A program made the position numbers and the translations under genes. Below the pieces are notes generated by a model. The model was not told the DNA's origin. It saw only the letters and a list, made by a program, of their open reading frames with translations, and did no database searches. A stretch of 64,000 bases of DNA from Ciona intestinalis (taxonomy: Eukaryota; Chordata; Ascidiacea; Phlebobranchia; Cionidae), in NCBI RefSeq assembly GCF_000224145.3, contig NC_020166.2, positions 8,962,745-9,026,744 of the forward strand, read 5' to 3'. The first letter of the stretch is position 1, and each line of letters opens with the position of its first letter. Of the stretch, positions 1 to 10,900 are shown in pieces.

Positions 1-15
1 TTTTCAACTAATCAC

Positions 16-3000
16 CAGATTATTGTAAAATTTCCATCTTGATTCGTTCCCTTGGATTTCGCGCCGCCGTGATTTTAATCCGAATTGTATCGCACGAAAG
101 TATCTGCAAAGTAAAATCAATTGAATATAATTTAATATGATACTGGGAATCGAGCACACACAAATTATTTTTTCTGTGTACAGTTTTTAATCTTCTAGGT
201 GTAATATCAAAGTGATCTAAAGGCAATTGTTTATTATTGAACTTATGGAACCGTAGTTTGGTTTGAAATATGGCTACACAAATTAGTTTTTCCAAATTAT
301 ATATATTTTGTACTGCACACACAAAGACTTTAAAATAAAAATAATGCTTTCTGTATCATAAGCAAATGCAGATATTTAAAAAAGAGAGGGAAGTGTTTCT
401 TTATAGAGGAATAGTCTAAAATTTCTGTTAAAAATTTAAAAACCTGTGTGTACATTGTCGCTCATGCACTGACATTAAGCATTCCCGGGAATAAATAGTA
501 AATACCTGTATATTGGTCCAAGCTGCAGCAGATGTACAATAAAAAGGAAAAGGTGTTTGTAACATCGTTTTTCGGCGGGTTTTCCCACATTTTTTCGTTG
601 CTTGTTTATTTCGGAAATATCCTCTACTTCCCACCAAATGGAAAACGCCTGAGTAGAAAATGACAGATAAATGCAATTTTCGTTTAATTTTTTGACTAAG
701 CTTCTGAATGTAACAAAAACTATACATAACAAAGAATTACAATTTTCGTTAAGTTTAATTGGACTGAGCTGTTTAATATAGTATAACGAAACTACATTTA
801 TTTTTATAAATATGGTAACAAAAACAGTAGGCTATAGATAAATATTCGTGGAAACTCCTGAGTGGAAAATTACAGATAGTTACAGTTTTTATTTGACTAA
901 GCGGTTGAACCAACAAGAGTATAAAATAAACTGTATTTATTTTGGGAAAAAAGGGATAAAATCGAATGGTCGAACAAATATTCATGTACAAATAAGCTAA
1001 AAAAACGAATAAATAGGCCTAGTCATTTTCATATACAAACTAGCTAAACAAACAAATAAATAGTCATACTCACATACTAATTAGCTACAAAAACGAACAA
1101 ATGGTCATATTCATATACCAATTAGCTACACAAACAAATGAATAGACTTTTTCATATTACTAATTAGCTAAAATGCATTGGGTAAAATACAAACTTGACC
1201 TAAACCACAGGTCTTTAACACAGACATAACCCACATAAAATAAAATTGAAAAGGGTCATTAAACCCAGCGATTATAACTTGCCAAACAAGTTGATAATTG
1301 CAAGAATATTGGAGATCGATTGTGGCGAAACATGGGAGCGTATACAAGCGACAGTTAGTAGAACAACTAAATTATTCATGACCGCAGTTCTTCTACTATT
1401 GATTATGCAATGGACAACTTAAAGAAACATCACGGGAGAACTAAAAATCACTACAACGCTCTTATTATAAATATCCTGCACGTTAGTATTAACAAAAAGC
1501 CTGCATATTAGCATTAGTTAAACAAAAATCACTACTGCATTCTTATTACTGTATATTAGCATTACAAAAAAGCGTGCATGTTTACATTAATTATATACGC
1601 CAAGATATAAAGCACTTTGGAGAGGATCTGGTCAATTATAACCAATTGTATAATAACTTTCATCTGTTACAATTTGGTAGCAGCAGATCCTTACTGCATT
1701 TCTTTATACAAGAATCGTTCAATTCTATGAGCACCAGGTCAGATCAGAGTCGGATTCACAGAATTTATTACAGTTTCTTTAGAAATTATGAAAAGATTTT
1801 GATTTAAGATTAAGTAAGTCTTATTATACATTTAATGTACGACGACACACTATGCATACGTTCAGTGAAACTTTTAACTAAATATTTATATAAATAAATA
1901 AAAAAATTTTTTTTCAAACTAACCAAAATAAATATTTATTAAAATTAACAAACATAAATACTCATTAAAAAAAAGTTTCTTACTTGCATAATAAGGGAAG
2001 GCACAACTATGACAATCATTGTGACGATGAAATAAAACATGTTGTCTTTGTTTTTATCTCTGTTGTAGTAATAAGACAACCCGTTCAAAATGTCAGTTAC
2101 TGAGTCAAAGAAGTATAAACCAATTGAACCTGTAGAATACAAGTATATTTGTATCAATTGTGAAATATAAATAGTGGCAAAAGAGCATGTTCAAAATGTC
2201 GGTTACTAGGTCACTGTAGAATAAACAACAGACATATAAAATATTTGTAAAAATTTTTAAAAATAGTTGCATGAAAACATGTTTAAAATGTATGTTACTA
2301 GGTCAAAAAAGTATAAACCAATTAAAACTGTAGAATATATAACAGACACATTATTCTTAGTAAAACTGTTAAAAAAAGACATATTAACCATTTATATAAA
2401 TTTTAAAATACAAATAGTGGTATGAAAGCATGTTTAAAATGTATGTTAATAGGTCAAAAAAGTATAAACCAATATTGAACAATAAATAACAGACCTATTA
2501 TGCTTTGTATAAATGTATAAAAGAACATATTACTATTTGTACAAATTTTAAATGTATAAATAGTGGTATGGGAATTTTATGATAGCGTGAAAATCATGCA
2601 GAAAAGAACTTTTCGTGATAATGATTTCATGAATTATAGATGAACGCATGACAGCAGTCGAACATAGAGATGGATTGTAACAGAATGTTCTGTGGCTGTG
2701 TTTCTGGCCACTTTAGGTTTATTAAGTTTAAGTACATATATACACAGTGTCAATATGTTATTAGGTATTACTGTACCAATATGGCCCCAAAGTCACAAAC
2801 TATTAATTATGTAAAGAAACTGAATACATTTATAATAGAAAAATAAAACTGGTTTTAATATTTACTATCAAGTATCATGTATAATTTTTTACAGGGACTG
2901 TTATTATTTATTTTAATGTTTTTACAACCAAAATATTTGAAATTTAAAATTTGTGACCGTGAGTTGGTAAGGTTCAAATAATCTGTAAAGAAAATTGATT

Positions 3001-6000
3001 ATGTGTGACAAGTCGATCAGATGACAGTTTCTTTACTAAAGTAGATGTTAGATGCCACAGTTAGGTAAACAAACATACCAACCTATGACAGACACAAGAT
3101 CAAATATTGAAAACCTTGAACAAATATGTTGACACTGAAAGAGAATACAGAACGACGCACAGCACGTAATTTTGCTCTGAAATGTAATTCCACAATTTCA
3201 TGTTTAGTTTCAATATTTTGATCTTCTAATCTAAGATAGACAATATAACCTAAAAATTAAGAAATTAAACAAATTGATTTGGCATTTTAATGAACATTTC
3301 AATTCAAGATATTTCTGAATTATACTTCACAATAAAATGTTTGAGCATTCTAGTCTAAGATGGGCAATGGACAAAAATACAAGAATTAAACAAATTGATT
3401 TCGCATTTTTAATGTAGCCTATCTTTCAAGTTATTTCTAAGTATTTTTTCACAATAACATGTGTGACTATTCTAATCTATTTGTTCCAGTATTTTAATTT
3501 AAAGTAGACAACAAGGTATATGGAAATAAATAAAGAAATAAAACACATTGATTTGGCATTTAAATGTATCATTTTAACTTGAGTTATTTCTAAGTAACGT
3601 TTCACAATATTATGTTTGACTATTTTAATCGTTTTGATATTTTAAGATTGACAAAATGAAAAAAGAAAGAATTTAAACAAATGAATTTACAGTTAAAAAT
3701 GACAAAATATAACCTTTTAAAAAATAGTTCTGAATAATGGTACAGAAACTGACATTTGGTTATAAAATATTCATTCAGATCCGTTAACATATATGGAATT
3801 TTCCGGTCAGAAAAATATCAATTAGAGAATAAATCATCAAAATCTCAAGACATCAAAGCCTAATGGCTTAAATCTAAATCTGGATGAGAGATTGTATGCC
3901 AGAAATGATATATATAGCGACGAATTATTGATTTTGAAAATTATTCTTACTTAACGTTAAGCTTCCACACAGTATTGAGTGTTGGAATGATAATTAAGAT
4001 GAATAAGGTTTCATATTTAATAATAGGGTGGGGAAGATTGGACACCTTTTCATTCTATATCCCCGTCCAATTTGGTAGTAAACAAAGAACATTCAAAGTA
4101 TTATAAAACCATACTTTACGACTCCTACAGACTGTTGTTAATTGTTGAAAACAAGTGAAGTATGATATTTGGAAATTATGTGCCAAAAGTGTCCCGTCTT
4201 CTCCCACCCTACTATATATATATATATATTTAATATTTATTATACACATATATATATATATATCAGATTATATGAATATGTTTTACCAAAAATGTAGAAC
4301 TAGACCTAGAATTAGTAGTGTTTCAAGAAAATAGGTTTTATTTTAATTTTTTGCATATTCTTCATTATAAATTGTATTTGCTAATGCAATACAATTGTGT
4401 ATTTGTGTTTTATGTTATATAATACAATGATATTTTGGATATAAATTTCAAACCTTATTTTTACTCCCATAAGATGTACTAGAATGGATGGAGGAATTAT
4501 TTGAAGTGGACAAGTCTGAAACGGCCGTATCTGTAATATTGTATTAAATGTATATATATATCTTCACAAATAAAATGTTATAAAAAAGATCAAATTAAAG
4601 CTTGGTTTTACAATTTGTTAAAACAACAATTGAAAGTCAGTTTTCAAAACATTGAGTTTAGCTTGCTTTATGCTCGCAGAAAAATGACCTTCATTATAAC
4701 ATGGGTGTTCTGTTTCATACATCTCATGCCGTATAAAAAAATATCTGTTGACAAATAAAATGTTAAGTAAAAGATAAAAATTAAAGCTTGGTTTTACAAT
4801 TTGTTAAAACATCGAAAAATGACCTTCAATATAACACGAATCATTGTTTTTTATATATGGCTGATAATTTGGACAACCCATAAGTGACCGCTTGGTTTGG
4901 AGCAACAGAGAATAGCTTTATAAGTTGACCCTAGGAACAGGTACAGCTGTTCCAGATTATATCAGATAGTAATCGGGAAAATACCAAAGAGAGTAATTGG
5001 GAAATACCGAAAGTGTGTGTGGCCCGAAGCTCTCTAATATTTAATGAATCATTCGCAACGGGCTTTACATAATAAATTTCACTTGTGAATAACACAATTT
5101 AAAAAAAAACCTTAGCTTTACACTCACACTTTCAGAAGTGAATAACACAATTTTAGAAATCCATTTATTATAAATAATAAATACGAGTATTAACATGATA
5201 ACTACCTTGGTTTTCTTTGTCAAACAGGATCTGTCCACCTCTAGTATGACCACTATCCACCTCATCAAAATTCCCAGACCTTCCGCTAAAAGAAAAAGTG
5301 GATTTTACAAAACAAATTCAAGAAAAAGTTTTTGTATAAAATAAGATTAACAAGCGAGAATTTTATAAGTTCTAAGCAATAAGATTACTTGAAGGCAAAC
5401 ATTTGATTTTAGTTTTAATATTGAAAACCTTTTAGATTTTGGGTGGGCCTAGTCTATTTTTACTATTTATTGTGTAGATTACAAACGCTTGTTTGCTTTC
5501 AGATGTTATTCTATAACTCTTCAAAAGCGATAGCGAAGATCATTTTATAGCTCTAGAAAACAATTTTCCCCTACTTTAATAAGTATGAACCACTAACCCC
5601 TCTATAACCAATCACTCCTAATTACCAACCTCTAACACTTTTCAACAGCCTAATTGGTAACATATATACTAGAGCAGTGGTTCTTAAACTTGGGGGCGCG
5701 CCCCCCTAGGGGGGCGTGTAACACTTGGAAGGGGGGCGCGAAAAACTATAAAATAAAGTGTTATATGTCTTATTACAGTGGTGTTCGAAAGGCTTGAATA
5801 CGACGCACGCAAAATTTAAATAAAATAGCAAACCTTTAAGTCTGAATTGCTATTATGTCTTAATTAATTGCCAGACAAAACAATCGCTATTATGATGCAA
5901 TGAATCCCTATTATTTCGTAACAAACAGTCTACCTGGCTAAGAAAAACATGGCAAATATAAAGCTAAACTATGACGCAAACGTAAACAGAACGGTTATTT

Positions 6001-6669
6001 GATTTCACTTTTGCGTTGATCGCGAAAATGTGTTTTACGCAATAATACAGATACAGTCAACCAAGGGGCGCGGTTTAAAGCATGTCCAATTTGCCAGGTT
6101 TGGCTGTGGTGGATTATGGCAGAAATTAATTGAACACCACTGTGATAATTTAACAAAAAAGGGGGGCGCAAGTTTGTTGAGATCTCCTTTGGGGGGGCGT
6201 GCTTCAAAAAGTTTAAGAACCCCTGTACTAGAGGACTTTTTACTTGCGCCGATATTATTATAAAAATGAAGAGAAACCAACAGAAAACAACAGTCTGTAA
6301 TAACTCTCACCACCCTATACTGTTTTTTAAATTTTAATGGTTTAAAAACCTCAATAATAAACCTTACCATCCTTCAGCATGGGAACTTCGTCTGTGTTGT
6401 GGATTAGATGTAGATTGTTCCCGATCGCCAGCCATCAATACATCCCCAGCTGATGGTGGTTGGGGGGAATAACTGACATTAAGCAACTTCATCGGCGGAT
6501 TTGTCAAATATACGTCGGTGTCGGACTCGTATGAAGACATAGATGAAAGCAATTTATGTTGAGACATTTTTCTTCCATTTTTAGTGCATGAGGGGGGGTT
6601 AGTAGCAGTAGCACCACTATTCAAGTTGTGTTCAGGGTTTTCAACAGACTTGGCAACTAAGTGGGACAT
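16..6669 (-). CDS. XK-related protein (XKR family), 5' exons only
   Basis: Membrane protein of the XK/XKR family, whose known members act as caspase- or partner-activated phospholipid scramblases at the plasma membrane. Five exons join in phase: 6368-6669, 5206-5285, 1984-2129, 506-648 and 16-103. Exon 1 gives a hydrophilic N-terminus of about 100 residues starting MSHLVAKS, with an in-frame TGA just before the ATG. Exon 3 carries the first membrane segment, with the family-like text GLYFFDSVTDILNGLSYYYN and a hydrophobic run ending PSLIMQ. Exon 4 contains FSIWWE and HLLQLGPIYR, and exon 5 RYFRAIQFGLKSRRR, matching the XK pattern of an LGP-x-x-R-Y loop followed by a basic cytoplasmic stretch. 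The rest of the gene lies off the left edge. Intron 2 is about 3 kb and full of tandem repeats. The family call is firm; which XKR paralogue is not decided. Confidence 0.82.
990..1175. repeat. intronic tandem repeat, about 55-bp unit
   Basis: Three to four imperfect copies of an AT-rich unit. Each contains a form of AATTAGCTACAAAAACGAAC followed by a TCATATTCATATAC-like stretch. It sits in the intron between the third and fourth XKR exons. The rest of that intron (649-1983) shows nothing else I recognise. Confidence 0.7.
2185..2485 (-). repeat. decayed tandem copies of the edge of XKR exon 3
   Basis: Downstream on the plus strand of exon 3 (1984-2129), pieces resembling its last 40 or so bases plus the splice acceptor recur near 2191-2222, 2284-2333 and 2434-2480. 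The recurring text is AAAATGT..GTTACT.GGTCA, then AAGTATAAACCAAT, then CTGTAGAAT. The copies differ from each other and do not keep the reading frame. They look like tandem duplications that included the exon border and then decayed inside the intron. Confidence 0.7.
3170..3720. repeat. long tandem repeat, unit about 165 bp
   Basis: At least three copies of a unit containing TTGATTTGGCATTT, then TTATTTCTAAGTA, then TTCACAATAACATG and a TCTAATCTA stretch. Copies are AT-rich and diverged by small indels. It lies in the 3-kb intron of the XKR gene. Between 2490 and 3170 and between 3720 and 4020 I see only AT-rich unique-looking sequence. Confidence 0.65.
4025..4216 (-). mobile_element. family A MITE, reference copy
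   Basis: Non-autonomous element of about 190 bp with terminal inverted repeats of the form GGGTGGGGTAAGATGGGACA. The interior has two landmarks, a GATCGTGTTTTAAAC block and a TACCAAATGGGAC block. Here the left end is GGGTGGGGAAGATTGGACAC and the right end TGTCCCGTCTTCTCCCACCC. I score orientation plus when the GATCGTGTTTT block precedes the CCAAATGGGAC block; this copy is reversed. It is followed directly by a (TA)n run at about 4213-4262. It has no coding capacity, so mobilisation would need transposase from elsewhere. Confidence 0.85.
4560..4870. repeat. two-copy tandem duplication, unit about 185 bp
   Basis: ACAAATAAAATGTTA followed by AAAGCTTGGTTTTACAATTT appears at about 4566-4620 and again at 4752-4805. 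Each is followed by a GAAAAATGACCTTCA segment and a SINE-like stretch (ATAACATGGGTGTTCTG in the first copy). The duplication appears to have copied an intron segment together with a SINE fragment. Confidence 0.65.
5548..5655 (-). repeat. family C repeat, reversed fragment
   Basis: The text from CCACTAACCCCTCTATAACC to CTCTAACACTTTTCAACAG is the reverse complement of the middle of the family C copies at 6784 and 41884. It lies directly left of the hAT element. Confidence 0.55.
5675..6225. mobile_element. non-autonomous hAT-type DNA transposon
   Basis: A 551-bp element with inverted ends CAGTGGTTCTTAAACTTGG on the left and AGTTTAAGAACCCCTG on the right. It is flanked by a perfect 8-bp duplication, TACTAGAG, at 5667-5674 and 6226-6233. 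The CAGTGGTTCT terminus and the 8-bp duplication are hallmarks of hAT elements. G-runs near both ends (GGGGGCGCGCCC; GGGGGGGCGTGC) extend the terminal symmetry. I see no transposase domain inside. The clean duplication suggests a fairly recent insertion into the first XKR intron. Confidence 0.88.
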
Positions 6670-6783
6670 TCAGGGTGTTCTGTACTTAACCTACAGCTAT
6701 GAATTTCCTACACACCTACAGTACGGTAAAATCTTAATAGGAAAAATGATTAGCCATATAACATTAACAAAACGGGCACTATA

Positions 6784-6932
6784 GTAAAGAATCCTCCAAT
6801 ATGTTACAGATTGAGCTGGTGGAAAGTGTTAGAAGTTGGTATAGTTAGAGGTTATTAGTTAGGGTTGAGTGGTTTTAGTTGTTGTTATGTTTAGAGGTTA
6901 GCAGATAATGCAAGAGAGGTTTCTTAACTATC
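6784..6932 (+). mobile_element. family C repeat
   Basis: It starts GTAAAGAATCCTCCAATATG and runs through GGAAAGTGTTAGAAGTTGG and TTAGGGTTGAGTGG to GCAGATAATGCAAGAGAGG. Comparable copies start near 9700 and 41884 and a fragment lies at 18236. Length is about 145 bp with weak inverted ends (AAAGAATCCT and AGGTTTCTT). Confidence 0.6.
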
Positions 6933-7915
6933 ACATGCGCATTTAGCTAGGCAATATCATTTAAACGAAAACTGAACAATAGGGTATGTTATACAGAACA
7001 AATACCGTTTAATAAACATACGAATAACAAACAGAATACATTATATTTGCAACAAATCCAACGTCAACTTATTCACGCATTTTGCTTAGCTTGCTAAAAT
7101 ACAACATTCAGCGGGACAATTCGCAACTTTATATTGTAAACTGTATTTGTAAGTCCTGAGGAACTTATTAAACAACGCTATCTTTTGCGCCTTATTAAAA
7201 CTACTGCTTTCATTTTACAATGACAGACTCAAAAATCAAGCCGGACTAACTAACGCAGAGATAATAATAAAGCTTCTTATCGATTAACGGGGATTCCCCT
7301 GCTTGCTCTGTCAACCGTGGTAAAAACATTAGAAGAGAAAATTGCGCACGTATTTTAAACACATTTAACTGAACTAATGCTAAACCCGTTTATTTAAATC
7401 TTTTTCCGGATGGAGTCGGCGATTGTGTTGCAACTTGCAGATGTACGACTTTATAAAGCTTAGGCCTACTGGGTGTTTGGGTAATGGACCAAACCTGGCC
7501 AAAATCACAGGTACTTAAATAATAACCTCACTTGCATAGAATACAATTACAATTTTTTAGTTGATCAGTTAAAAACTTCTTCACACACTAACTTTGCGGT
7601 ACGAGATTAATATAATTTTTTAGCAAAAAATTGATACTGCAACTAAACTTGGTTCGGAAAAATATTTTTATAAGTTTACCTAAAACTTAAACTTACGGCT
7701 CAAGTATTAAAAACATGGGAATATTTAGGAAATGTTTTAAAAAATATATAAACTCAGTATAAGTTTGAAAGCTAAAAAGCACTTACACAAATGGAAAACA
7801 ATATTCTACCTTTATTGTACAACATTTTTTCTTTTACCAGAGAGACTGATAGAAAATACTATGTACAATTAGATGGAAACAGAATGAAATGAAATTAAAA
7901 AGAAAGCAAAAAAGT
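6933..7915. other. intergenic stretch between the XKR 5' end and the NDC80 3' end
   Basis: It contains a family D repeat at about 7460-7612 (GGGTAATGGACCAAACCTGG, then CACAGGTACTT and a CATAGAATACAA stretch). A minus-strand polyadenylation signal, seen as TTTATT at 7811-7816, lies about 100 bases past the NDC80 stop. The XKR promoter should lie in the right part of 6670-7400, but I cannot point to an element. Confidence 0.5.
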
Positions 7916-10900
7916 TCAATCAACGGTAGGAAGACTCCTGGCGACTTCATTCATGTTGTCGGCGAAGTTCTAAAAACAAACTAAAATTAGGAAAGAAACT
8001 AGCGACAATAAAACTAATAGCGTACTCTGCAGTTTAATATTTACATAAAAAATGATACCAATCGTGTGAGACACACTTCATAAAAGCACTTCTTTCTACC
8101 AATTAAAAAAAACATGTTTAAACGGTAAGCGTGTTCTGAAGCTATATCTCGTCTTTAATATTTTAAAAAATATGTTTTAATCTTCGCTAACGTGGTCAAA
8201 GAGACAAATAAAAGATTTTATATTATTATGAGCTACACAACGACAATTCAAAAATGTTCTTTACATTTCTACTTTGAATTGTCATGTTGATAAAACTGGT
8301 TAAAATTATACCTTATTTTGTTGAATGATATTTTCATAAAACTTTTCAATCTCCTCGTTGCATTTTATCTTAAATTCCTTCAATTGTGCGACCAACTCTT
8401 TAATTTCAGTTATAGCATCTTCCTTTTGTTTGCTAAAACTTTTTCCTTGCTTCAAGTTTCTGCATTTACAGGTAAACATAAGTAAAACCCACAAGGAAAT
8501 TTATAAAACGAGAGGGTTTAATACTTTAATTCATATATTAAGGAAACAAGCAGTTCAATTATTTGGAATACGAAGTTTATTGATAACAGTATCCTAAAAC
8601 AGTGTGTTCTCGCTTAAATCCATAATTTATTTACAGATTTAAACAAAAAGTGATTTCCCAATCTGACCGATTGTAAATTAATAATATGATTCCTGTTTTA
8701 CTAATAGTAAGAGTAAATGATAACAACTGTAAAACAGAGGATACCTACAATAAAATATGCAACTTACTCATTCTGAAGCAATTCAACTTGTTTTTCAAGT
8801 TCCTCCACAGATTCAGTGTTCATTGCAATAAACTGACATTTTTTTGTTTTTTCTTTATCCGTTTCACTCCTTAATGTTCCCACTTTCTTTGTTCTCTCCT
8901 GCACAAATTAAACAAACTTTTAACATTAAACTAACAAATAGGAATGTTCCAGAGTCATAAAAGCTGGTGCTTGTCGAGTGCTAAGCTTTAACGTAAAGTC
9001 AGGCACCACTAAGAAGTCAACAAGAAGAAAGGCGTACGACGTACAAAAATACTAAATAGGTTCCTGTTTAGTCAAAAAGCTGATCATGCAGAACACTACA
9101 TGTCTACATGCAGGTTATATAGCAAACACCATAATCAATGAGCCATGGCGCTGGATACTTGGTAGTTTGTATGCAAGCATCTTATATTTATTAAACTTAC
9201 CTCCTCGAAATTTTGGATCTCAGCATGAACTTGATCAGCTGCAGTTTCAAGAATATTAATCGACTTTTGAACGTCTTGTATCATTTCTCGTTCCTACGAA
9301 AAACAATCTTTTTTTACTCAGTAACACAGCCAGAAAAAAATCAAAAAGGCTATTTCAAAAAAGAAGGGTATTTTATTTCTATTTATACATTTTTTTAAAG
9401 AAAGGGGCTGCAACCGAAACCTCCCTAGCTGTGCCACTGCTTTTTCTTTATAACAATTTAATATTCAATAAAATAAATTAGCCATAAAATAATGGAAAAT
9501 TTACTAAAAAATTCTTAAACTACATAACAATTAACAATGTTTTTTAAACGTTTAAATAAAATAAATACCAAATAAAGGATTCTTACCTGCAATCTACGAT
9601 TTGTGGCATCATTAAGCTCTTGGTTTAGTTTACGTTGGTGAGCTAACAAACGTTCATTTAAATCCATCATAAAAGGCTGAAAAAAAACAAGGATTTTTTA
9701 GCACCAGTAAAGAATCCTATGTTAAGTTACAATTAGACTCTTATTGTGTTAAAGGTTTGCATTTAAGGGGCAGTTGTGGGTCTATGGGGGTGTTAAGGGT
9801 TAGTGGTTGATTGTCACAGTTAGCAGATAATGGAGAGGATCCTACACCTTTTTGTCCAAAAAAGGAAAAATTAGAGTCAGTATGAGTGCTATTCTAGCCC
9901 TCTGTTTCACTTGTGTTTTTGTTTTATGCATTGTCCTTTGATGTTTTTGCACCAGTACTCCAATGTGAATGTATTGAATGTAACTTCATTTATCCACTCG
10001 TGGCCGGAGAACAACACTCGTTACAACACCAATGTTCTGTTTCATACACCACGTGCCAACTTACGAGTTACCGTTACTTTGGAATGTTTTTTTCTGTATG
10101 GCTGACAATTAAAAAAAACATTAGTAACCACTGGGTTGGAGCAACTGCCACTAAATGTCTTGTCCAAGGACACATATGCCAACAATGGTAGCAGCGATGA
10201 TATGTAAACTAGTCCATGCTAATTCTATCTCACTTGTACAGAATCAATTTGTTTGCTTCTGTTCCCTTCAAATCCAAGTGCTCCCGATAATAAAGCTGGA
10301 GGTTTCACGGCTTCATTTAATTCCAACCTTCTTGCGACTGCTGACCACAACTTTTGCATTGAATTGTTTTGAACATTGACGCGATCATTCATCTAAACAC
10401 AATTATATTATTTTAACTTTTCTATCAGAACGATTGAATGTAACTCATTTACCCCCGCGTGGAGGGGCAAGGACAGTCATTATAACACAGCCACACTGGT
10501 GTTCTGTTTCATAAAAGTTGTGTCGTTTACGAGTTTTGTGTTTGTTGAGTGCTAATATTAGGTAATTTTTTTATTTTGTTATCTTTATATATGACTGACG
10601 ATCTGAACAACCCATTAGTGACCACTGGGTTGGAGCAATTGTTGTTTGCCCAAAACACAAGTGTCTTGCCACAAACGCCCACAATGGTAGCAGCGACAAG
10701 CCTTGAACCCATAACCTCTAGTTTAGGGACAGGTATTTACACCATTGTGCCACGGCTCTAGTAATAAAGTAAACTGTATTAGAAAACTTACAGCAGTCAA
10801 AGCCTTTGCTGTTTCTATCTCCAATTCCCAACCGGTTTTCTTTAAAGTTTCAATTCGTTCAGCAGTTGATATCACAGATCCTTTAAGTTGTTCATTCTTC

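Noticed and set aside
990-3720. CRISPR-like regular repeats
   Set aside because: The repeats are contiguous, diverged tandem units in a eukaryotic intron with no spacers.
10715-10762. tRNA-like segments with A and B boxes in SINE heads
   Set aside because: They are SINE heads with degraded stems, not cloverleaf-forming tRNA genes.
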